Source: Planctomycetota bacterium
GTDB lineage: Bacteria; Planctomycetota; Planctomycetia; Planctomycetales; Planctomycetaceae
Direction: 5' to 3'
Assembly (NCBI GenBank): GCA_027623235.1
Contig: JAQBVJ010000079.1
Coordinates: forward strand, 1-34,098
Length of the DNA: 34,098 nt
Part shown: positions 1 to 5,780 of the stretch, in pieces
Position numbering within the stretch: position 1 is the first letter of the stretch
Layout of the letters: each line of letters begins with the position of its first letter
Program-made: the position numbers and the translations under genes
The notes under the pieces: model-generated
Database searches by the model: none
What the model saw: only the letters and a program-made list of their open reading frames with translations
What the model was told of the DNA's origin: nothing

Positions 1-453
1 GAAGGTGCGGGGCGAGTGGTCGATTGAGGACAACGAAAACGCTCTAAAGCGTGGCAGTTCAAGGACTAAGTGTGCGCTGGCCCTGGGGTTTGCCGCAACA
101 CGGTTTTGCCGCAACACGGTCAGTGTCGCAAGGCAGAATTGCGAAGCCTCGCAACGGCGAGTCGATTGAGTGAGCCTCAATCCGGGTCAGCCTCAATCCG
201 GGTCAGCTCAGGCGGGCCGGGTCAGCTCAGGCGGGGCGCGGCATTGCGAATCGTCGCGACTCAACGCTGCCGTCAGACAGGAGCAATCGTCTAAGAGTTT
301 CTGACAGAGACCCTCAACCGCCCTTTAAGGTTCACTCATCAGCGAAATTTGCTGCGAACCGGCTTCGTTGTTTGGGGATCCGGACTTGCGTACGATGGCT
401 GCAAAGTCGGGTTTCGACACGTATTTCTTCTTTTCAGCAGGGTTGAGTGAGTT
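1..453. other. Left edge without an assignable gene; short tandem duplications
   Basis: No reading frame here looks like a real protein. A frame open from the left edge stops at 167-169 and resembles nothing I recognise; it could be the tail of a gene outside the window. The stretch contains exact or near-exact tandem duplications: a 15/16 bp unit around 87-119, a 16 bp unit twice at 174-205, and an 18-19 bp unit at 206-238. The last 150 bases before hisG show no clear promoter that I can support. Confidence 0.4.
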
Positions 454-1332
454 ATGTCTGATCGGGTTCTCAAGCTGGGAATCCCAGCCGGCAGCCTCAA
501 GGATGCCACCGCAAAGCTTTTCCAGCGAGCAGGTTACAACATTACGTTCTCGTCGCGGTCGTACTATCCACAGATCGATGATGACGAAATTGAGTGTCTG
601 CTGATCCGAGCTCAGGAAATGGCCCGGTATGTTCAGCAGGGAATCCTGGACGCCGGAATCACGGGTCACGACTGGGTTGTCGAAACTCAGGCCGACGTCC
701 ACGAAGTGACGGAGCTGGTTTTTTCGAAGGTTAGCCGCCGTCCGGTGAAATGGGTGCTTTGCGTGCCGGAAGATTCGCCGGTGCAGTCGGTGAAGGATCT
801 TGAGGGCAAGACGATTGCGACGGAAGCGGTTGGCCTCACGAAAGCTCACCTGGAGAAGCACGGTGTGAACGCTCACGTGGAGTTCTCATGGGGAGCGACC
901 GAAGTCAAGCCGCCTCGCCTGGCCGACGCGATTGTTGAGGTCACAGAAACGGGCAGCTCGCTACGCGCGAACAATCTGCGAATTGTCGAAGTGATTCTTG
1001 AGTCCACAACGCGGCTGATTGCGAACAAGGATTCCTGGGCCGACGACTGGAAACGGTCGAAGCTGGAGAATATTTCGCTGATGCTGAAGTCGTGCCTTGC
1101 GGCGGAAGGCAAAGTCGGCCTCATGATGAACGTTCGGAAGACGGATCTGGAAGCTGTGTTGAAGCAGCTTCCGGCGCTGCAGACACCGACCGTTTCATCG
1201 CTGTCCGATCCGGACTGGATTGACGTCAACACGATCGTGACCGAGGCAGTCGTTCGGACAATCGTGCCTCAGTTGAAGGCCGCGGGCGCTCGCGGGATTG
1301 TCGAGTACCCGATCACAAAACTGATCGAATAA
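454..1332 (+). CDS. hisG: ATP phosphoribosyltransferase, long form (HisG)
   Basis: HisG catalyses the first committed step of histidine synthesis, joining ATP and PRPP to give phosphoribosyl-ATP in the cytosol. At 292 residues it is the long form that carries its own C-terminal regulatory domain and needs no HisZ. Seen in the sequence: an N-terminal LKLGIPAGSL start, the LDAGITGHDW segment near residues 65-74, and the PRPP-binding loop EVTETGSSLRANN at about 162-174. The ACT-like C-terminal region (about 215-292) ends in GIVEYPITKLIE, typical of the feedback-inhibited long family. The ATG at 454 is preceded by a weak GAG-rich site. No other his gene lies in the window, so the pathway is scattered in this genome. 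The next gene starts 113 bases downstream on the same strand but is functionally unrelated. Confidence 0.95.
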   Translation: MSDRVLKLGIPAGSLKDATAKLFQRAGYNITFSSRSYYPQIDDDEIECLLIRAQEMARYVQQGILDAGITGHDWVVETQADVHEVTELVFSKVSRRPVKWVLCVPEDSPVQSVKDLEGKTIATEAVGLTKAHLEKHGVNAHVEFSWGATEVKPPRLADAIVEVTETGSSLRANNLRIVEVILESTTRLIANKDSWADDWKRSKLENISLMLKSCLAAEGKVGLMMNVRKTDLEAVLKQLPALQTPTVSSLSDPDWIDVNTIVTEAVVRTIVPQLKAAGARGIVEYPITKLIE

Positions 1333-1445
1333 CAATTGCCCCTCGCGATCGGCCGGTTCCTGCGACAATGTGATGCGGAATCGGTGCCAGTAGAATTTCC
1401 TCTGTACCAATATCAGCCTCTCAACCGGTGACTTTCGAAACGCTC

Positions 1446-2873
1446 ATGCCCGACGGAAAGGACACAACCGATCTGCAGTCGATCCCGGTTCGGGTTCTCG
1501 TCGTGGACGATGACGAGAATCATGCCGAAGCCGTTGCAGACAGCCTGGAACCGCACGGCTACGAGTGTCAGGTCGCCGGCTCCGGCGAAAAAGGGCTCGC
1601 GCTGATCGAATCGGACGAGTTCGATGTCGTCATCACAGACCTGAAGATGGGTGAGATCGACGGCCTGGAGCTGCTTCAGAAAGCCAAGGAAGAACTCCCG
1701 GACGCAGAGGTCATTCTCCTGACCGGTCATTCGTCGTTCAAATCGGCGTTGGCGGCGGGACAGGCCGGCGCGTTCATGTACCTCACCAAGCCGGTCGACA
1801 TCAGCGAGCTTCGTCAGGCTGTCGAACGAGCCTCAACGCGCATCCGGCTGCTCCGCAAGAACGCCGAACTGTCCCGGCGTCTTGATGAGAAATTCGGCTT
1901 CGAGGGTGTCATCGGGAACAGCCCGTCGATGAAGAAAATCATCGACCGGCTCAAGCAGGTCTCGCCGATGAACACGACGGTGCTCATTCGAGGTGACAAC
2001 GGGACCGGTAAAGAACTGGTCGCGCGAGCCCTCCACCAGAACAGCAACCGGAAAAACAAACCGTTCGTGCCGCTCAACATTTCCGCGCTGCCGGAGAGCA
2101 TTCTGGAGAGCGAGTTGTTCGGCCACGAAAAAGGGGCCTTCACCGGCGCCGACAGCAAGCGCATCGGCAAGTTTGAGTACGCAAACGGCGGCACTCTGTT
2201 TCTGGATGAGGTGGGCGAGATGCCCGTCGACACGCAAATCAAACTGCTGCGGGTTCTGGAAGAACGCAAGATTTCCCGAGTCGGCTCGAACGAGGAAATG
2301 GACATCAACGTCCGGCTGGTCGCGGCGACGAATGCCAATCTTGAGAAGGCGGTCGAGGCCGGGAAGTTTCGAGAGGACCTCTACTACCGCCTCAAGGTGT
2401 ACTCGATCAATCTGCCACCGCTGAGGGAGCGCCGCGCGGACATCCCGCTGCTCATCGAACATTTTCTGGAGCAGCTTTCGAACCTGCACGGCGTGGAAAA
2501 ACCGACGATCACGCGGGCCGCCCGGCAGTCGCTGATCCGGCACGACTGGCCGGGAAATATCCGTCAGCTTCGCAATTCTCTGGAAGCCATGTTTGTGCAG
2601 GACTACGACGGAGTGCTCGACGTCGACGATCTGCCGGACGACATCCCACCGATCGAGTCATCGACGGATGAGGACGATGTTCCGGTGGGTCTGACCGCGC
2701 CGAAGCTCAGCGGATCCGATGCGTTGGTCGGCCGCTCGATGCAGGAAATCGAGCGGTACTACATTGAGAAAACGCTCGAACTGACCGACGGCAACCGCAA
2801 GGAAGCGGCCGCGCTGCTGGACATGCCGGAGCGGACCCTCTACCGCCGGATCAAAGAGTTCGGCTTGAATTGA
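1446..2873 (+). CDS. Sigma-54-dependent response regulator, NtrC family
   Basis: A 475-residue two-component transcription activator for sigma-54 promoters. An N-terminal receiver domain (about 15-130) has the acidic cluster DDD at 21-23, the phospho-acceptor Asp65 in VVITDLKM and the conserved Lys115 in LTKP. The AAA+ domain (about 152-390) has Walker A GDNGTGKE at 183-190, the sigma-54 contact loop GAFTGA at 230-235 and Walker B GGTLFLDEV at 248-256. A Fis-type helix-turn-helix closes the protein (GNRKEAAALLDMPERTLYRR). The ATG at 1446 is preferred; a GTG at 1428 would add six residues. No sensor histidine kinase lies next to it, so its partner and target promoters are unknown. It ends about 75 bases before the convergent kinase gene on the minus strand. 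Confidence 0.93.
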   Translation: MPDGKDTTDLQSIPVRVLVVDDDENHAEAVADSLEPHGYECQVAGSGEKGLALIESDEFDVVITDLKMGEIDGLELLQKAKEELPDAEVILLTGHSSFKSALAAGQAGAFMYLTKPVDISELRQAVERASTRIRLLRKNAELSRRLDEKFGFEGVIGNSPSMKKIIDRLKQVSPMNTTVLIRGDNGTGKELVARALHQNSNRKNKPFVPLNISALPESILESELFGHEKGAFTGADSKRIGKFEYANGGTLFLDEVGEMPVDTQIKLLRVLEERKISRVGSNEEMDINVRLVAATNANLEKAVEAGKFREDLYYRLKVYSINLPPLRERRADIPLLIEHFLEQLSNLHGVEKPTITRAARQSLIRHDWPGNIRQLRNSLEAMFVQDYDGVLDVDDLPDDIPPIESSTDEDDVPVGLTAPKLSGSDALVGRSMQEIERYYIEKTLELTDGNRKEAAALLDMPERTLYRRIKEFGLN

Positions 2874-2948
2874 GGGCGGATTCCCCACGAGCGTTCTGCG
2901 TCGATAGTTTCAATCGAACTCAGGATCTGCCGCTTGCCACAGTCACCG

Positions 2949-4301
2949 TCAGACTTGGTGTGGTGGTCCTGCGTCGGGCGGGTGGATTCGAGGTGCGGGT
3001 TGCGGGACAGCCGGCAGCGGGACAGTCGGCAGCGGGGGAGCGGCTGGCCGCTGGCGTTTGACTTCAGTGTCCTTGCGGATTGTCGTCTCAATGGCCGATT
3101 GAGAGGCGCGGGCGCCGCTGGGGCCCATGTTGCAGATCGCGAAGTTGGTCTGCTGTCGGGCTCGCTGGGATTTCTCGTCGAGCAGTTTCTGACGTTGAAC
3201 AGCGACCTGGTAGCGGCGGTCGAGGATCTTGTTGAAGTCGAAGCGGATCGGCGCGGGTTTCCCGAATTCCTCAAGGTACTTGCAGACCATCTTGCCGGTC
3301 TGAAACCGTTTATCCGGATCCTTCTTCAGCATGAGGCGGACGATCGTTGCGACTTTGTCCGGCAGGTCAGGAACGAGCTCATTGATCGGGCGAGGATGAA
3401 GTTTTTTCTGTGCTTCGATTTTTTCAAGCCGGGTTGTGCAGTCTGGAAACAGAACCTGCCCGCTTAACGCGTAGTACATCGTGGCGCCGGCACCGTAGAT
3501 GTCGGCCCGGTGGTCAACGTTGAAACTGTCGACGGCCTGCTCGGGCGCGATGAAGTCCGCGGTGCCCAGGCAGTCGTGGCCGAAGATCATGGCGAGAGAA
3601 AACTCATCGTCGTCATCGTCGTTGGAAACGAGCGACAGTCCAAAGTCGAGAATCGCCGCGCTGCCATTCGTGTCAACGAGGACGTTGGCCGGTTTAACGT
3701 CTCGATGGATCAATCCCTGGCGGTGCGAGTGATGCAGCCCCGCACACATGTAGCGCGAAACATGGCAGGCCAGTTGCCACGGCATCGGCCCGGCCATGGC
3801 AACGAACTCGTCGATGCCCACTCCTTCAAACAGGTCCATGACCATGAAGTGGACGTCGCCGTACAGCCCGCTCGATCGACCGTACTCGCGAGTCCGGACG
3901 ACGGCCTGATGGTCGATCATCATGCCGGCTTTGGCCTCCAGCTTGAAACGGGTGAGCAGCCCGATGTCTTTTTCATTCTGTTCGCACAGCATCTTGAGGG
4001 CAACGCGTTCGCCGTTGTCCATGTCTCGTGCGACATAGACCCAGCCCATTCCACCTGAGCCAAGGATGTCGTCAATTCGAAATCGATCGACGAAGAAACC
4101 TCGTGCCTTGCCCTCAAGCAGCCGCATCGCCTGCAGTCGGGTGATTGCTCCAAACTTGACGAGCAGTTTCGCAACCGCGACCGGCGAATCGTTACCGGAG
4201 ATACCGAGCTTGATTGTCGCGCGCGCGATCTGATCCGGCGTGAGCAATTCACTGCGCTCAAGCTGGCTGAGAAAATCAGAGGCAACTTTGACTGTCGACA
4301 A
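2949..4301 (-). CDS. Soluble Hanks-type serine/threonine protein kinase
   Basis: A 450-residue Ser/Thr kinase. Residues 1-70 form a helical N-terminal region of unknown role. The kinase domain (about 74-345) has the glycine loop GSGGMGWV at 81-88, ATP-binding Lys103 (VALK), the catalytic loop HRDVKPAN starting at 199, DFG at 219-221 and IAPEQ at 251-255, so it should be active. The activation segment contains an unusual acidic run (DDDDDDE, about 228-233). The C-terminal 100 residues are basic and then Pro-rich, with a 15 bp DNA repeat underlying part of the tail (3002-3036). No membrane segment is visible, so a cytosolic location is inferred. The start is TTG, with GTGAGG about 10 bases upstream; no better in-frame start is seen. 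Substrates are unknown. Confidence 0.88.
   Translation of the reverse strand: MSTVKVASDFLSQLERSELLTPDQIARATIKLGISGNDSPVAVAKLLVKFGAITRLQAMRLLEGKARGFFVDRFRIDDILGSGGMGWVYVARDMDNGERVALKMLCEQNEKDIGLLTRFKLEAKAGMMIDHQAVVRTREYGRSSGLYGDVHFMVMDLFEGVGIDEFVAMAGPMPWQLACHVSRYMCAGLHHSHRQGLIHRDVKPANVLVDTNGSAAILDFGLSLVSNDDDDDEFSLAMIFGHDCLGTADFIAPEQAVDSFNVDHRADIYGAGATMYYALSGQVLFPDCTTRLEKIEAQKKLHPRPINELVPDLPDKVATIVRLMLKKDPDKRFQTGKMVCKYLEEFGKPAPIRFDFNKILDRRYQVAVQRQKLLDEKSQRARQQTNFAICNMGPSGARASQSAIETTIRKDTEVKRQRPAAPPLPTVPLPAVPQPAPRIHPPDAGPPHQV
3002..3036. repeat. 15 bp tandem duplication inside the kinase C-terminal tail
   Basis: The unit gcgggacagccggca occurs as two adjacent copies differing at one base, followed by a partial third. 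It encodes part of the Pro-rich tail of the minus-strand kinase and keeps the frame because the unit length is a multiple of three. Confidence 0.7.
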
Positions 4302-4581
4302 GTCGAGGCCTCACGCTGTGGCGACGTCGTTGAGAGTGACTCGTGAGGAGAGTGCACGCTCCTCAAAGTCCCCGCAGGGTACCTGAATTCTACCATTCTG
4401 GCACGCAAATTCGTCCGCCCGGATTCCTATCTCACTGCCTCGACCAGACATTTGAGATCCCGGTCACTATTCGATCACTGGATGTGTCAATGGGGTCGCA
4501 CGGATTATTCGGTTTCCCCTTCTGCGCTGATTCGTCGCTCGTCATTGAACAGAAATCGAGCCTGGCTATTCTTCCGCCTTG

Positions 4582-4655
4582 GCCCCGATAGCCCAATTGG
4601 CAGAGGCACGGCACTTAAAATGCCGCAAGTGCGGGTTCGAGTCCCGCTCGGGGCA
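4582..4655 (+). tRNA. tRNA-Leu(UAA)-like gene with a short variable loop
   Basis: A 74-base cloverleaf can be drawn completely. The acceptor stem GCCCCGA pairs with TCGGGGC. The D arm has a 3 bp stem (GCC/GGC) and a loop containing TTGG. The anticodon stem CGGCA/TGCCG carries loop CTTAAAA, giving anticodon TAA at 4616-4618. The variable loop is only CAAGT. The T arm is GCGGG/CCCGC with loop TTCGAGT. The discriminator is A and CCA is not encoded. Anticodon, A73 and the 3 bp D stem all point to leucine, but bacterial tRNA-Leu normally has a long variable arm, which is missing here. It could be a functional reduced tRNA-Leu, a tRNA of altered identity, or a damaged copy. The 3' half doubles as an integration site: an integrase remnant on the opposite strand ends inside it. 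Confidence 0.85.
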
Positions 4656-4974
4656 CTTGAGTGACTGGTACAGAATCGCATAGTTTCGATTCGCCCTGCA
4701 AAACCAACGGTTTTTCTGACGTTTTCGGCTTCGGTTCCGTACGGGCCGCTTCGAGGCTTTGCGAGACAGTCATAGCGTCGGATTTAGCGTCGGATTTAGC
4801 GTCGGATCCAACGTCGGATCCAACGTCGGTTCTGATCGCTCTCAGAAAGTCACTCTCCGTCGTCTGCAAATAGTGCTTCCGGGCGACGGCTGCGGAATTG
4901 CCGATCCATTCGACGGCCGACTTGATGCCGTGCAGCTCGACCAGTTCCTGAGATTCGGCCCTCGTTAAACGCAA
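4615..4974 (-). pseudogene. Tyrosine-recombinase (integrase) C-terminal remnant ending in the tRNA
   Basis: The minus-strand frame encodes only the tail of a tyrosine-recombinase integrase. The segment WIGNSAAVARKHYLQTT contains the final box with the nucleophilic tyrosine (KHY). The Arg-Lys-His/x-x-Arg part of the catalytic domain is absent. After the catalytic box comes a low-complexity tail made of 12 bp repeats, then PRAGLEPA, which is simply the antisense reading of the tRNA T arm and acceptor stem; the stop overlaps the anticodon. Such read-through tails are typical of integrases at the tRNA they use as attachment site. Integrase similarity starts near the TTG at 4974, abutting a terminator hairpin, so the 5' part was probably lost by deletion. 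A native start is unlikely and activity is not expected. Confidence 0.75.
4774..4833. repeat. Five tandem 12 bp units in the integrase tail
   Basis: Units of the type agcgtcggattt occur five times head to tail: two identical copies, then agcgtcggatcc, aacgtcggatcc and a diverged fifth copy aacgtcggttct. On the minus strand they encode alternating Val/Ala/Lys-Gly/Ser-Ser-Asp tetrapeptides. Being 12 bp, each unit preserves the reading frame. Confidence 0.85.
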
Positions 4975-5001
4975 GAAGCCGGCGGAGGTCCGCCGGCTTC
5001 G
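4975..5001 (-). terminator. Rho-independent-type hairpin after the cold-shock gene
   Basis: The sequence gaagccggcgga, a short ggt loop and tccgccggcttc form a nearly perfect stem of about 12 bp just downstream of the cold-shock gene. On the minus strand it is followed by a T-containing but weak tract (TTGCGTTT). It is best read as the terminator of that gene; the hairpin alone is symmetrical. Confidence 0.6.
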
Positions 5002-5033
5002 CGTCTGACTGCGTTTGCTGTTTCGACCAGCCT

Positions 5034-5231
5034 TCAGACCAGCTTGACGTTTTCGGCCCGTGGGCCTTTCTCTCCGCGCCCTTCGTTGAACGTCACTTTC
5101 TGACCTTCGTAGAGTTGCTCGAATGTCACGCCTTCAAGGTTTGACGAGTGGAAGAACAGGTCTCCGCCGTTACCCGTGTCGATGAATCCGAAACCCTTCT
5201 GAGTCACTTTCTTAATCGTGCCTTCTGCCAT
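5034..5231 (-). CDS. Cold-shock domain protein (CspA family)
   Basis: A 65-residue single-domain OB-fold protein that binds single-stranded RNA or DNA and acts as an RNA chaperone. Both nucleic-acid motifs are present: RNP1 as KGFGFI and RNP2 as LFFH. The ending GPRAENVKLV is typical of the family, and the length matches normal Csp proteins. The ATG at 5231 (MAEGTIKKV) is chosen because family proteins begin here; the 19 residues encoded upstream have no family similarity. The gene lies between the integrase remnant and the second copy of the tRNA 3' end, so it may have been carried by the lost element or be a host gene caught between the two sites. A terminator-like hairpin follows it. Confidence 0.93.
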   Translation of the reverse strand: MAEGTIKKVTQKGFGFIDTGNGGDLFFHSSNLEGVTFEQLYEGQKVTFNEGRGEKGPRAENVKLV

Positions 5232-5322
5232 CGTGTGTCCAATTTCTCTCGAACGAATTGCTGCTGCTGCCACGTCGACTGAAAACACGCTGGTTCAGAA
5301 TGCACCGCGGCGACAGTGGACG

Positions 5323-5540
5323 CTACGTCCGAAAGGTCGCCAGGTCAACGCTGTGGCCCAGCGAGCCACACAGCCGTCCTCTTGTGATCCGCAGAATCGC
5401 AGCGCGTACGTCGTCGGGCAGCGATTCGCGGCAATCGACCAGCCAGCGAATTTGAGCGTCGGCTTCTGCTTCGCCTGATTCTGGAAATGTCGTTTTCCAA
5501 TGGGGATTCGCTGTCCGTTCGAGTCTCGCTCGGGGTAATC
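5323..5540 (-). pseudogene. Possible second integrase-associated tail fragment
   Basis: Starting in the duplicated tRNA 3' end, the minus strand reads PRARLERTANPHW and later WLVDCRESLPDDVRAAILRI. The first part is the counterpart of the PRAGLEPA reading in the tRNA. From memory, short 'LP-x-x-VR-x-x-I' endings often follow such sites in planctomycete integrase reading frames. No start, catalytic motif or upstream integrase body can be found, so if this was ever coding it is now a relic. The assignment rests on pattern memory and one shared motif. Confidence 0.3.
5517..5537 (+). repeat. Direct repeat of the tRNA 3' end (candidate att site)
   Basis: Nineteen of 21 bases match tRNA positions 4635-4655 in the same orientation; the core gttcgagt is shared and the differences are two C-to-T changes. 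Together with the integrase remnant between the two copies, this is the arrangement left by site-specific insertion at a tRNA. The T-arm part of the match is common to many tRNA genes, so origin from a different tRNA is possible. Confidence 0.5.
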
Positions 5541-5780
5541 TGCCTGGCAGGGAACAAACTGGAACCCCTCGGAATCCTGCCTCCTGGCGGCGTTCGTTCG
5601 TCCAACTCATGCGTCGTGTGCTGCTTCCTGGCCGCGAATTGTTTTTGCGGTCGACCGCAACAGGCCCGGCGTCAGTAGACGCCTCCGATCAGGTACGACA
5701 GGCTGGGCCATGAGCCATCCCGAAGACGGCATGGGCGGCCCTTGTCACTGCTTCAACAGGTTGATTGCTGAGGACATTTG

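Larger units (their letters stand above)
5232..5780. other. Intergenic stretch with a duplicated tRNA 3' end and integrase-tail-like remnant
   Basis: No intact gene is visible in these roughly 550 bases. The notable content is the copy of the tRNA 3' end at 5517-5537 and, reading leftwards from it on the minus strand, a frame with a conserved-looking end (segment WLVDCRESLPDDVRAAILRI). The right part up to the kinase gene shows only its ribosome-binding site (GAGGAC at about 5770-5775). Confidence 0.45.

Noticed and set aside
70..294. Small plus-strand frame at the left edge
   Set aside because: It consists largely of tandem duplications, with no ribosome-binding site or family similarity.
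4774..4833. Possible CRISPR array
   Set aside because: The units are contiguous 12-mers without spacers; no array or cas gene is seen anywhere in the window.
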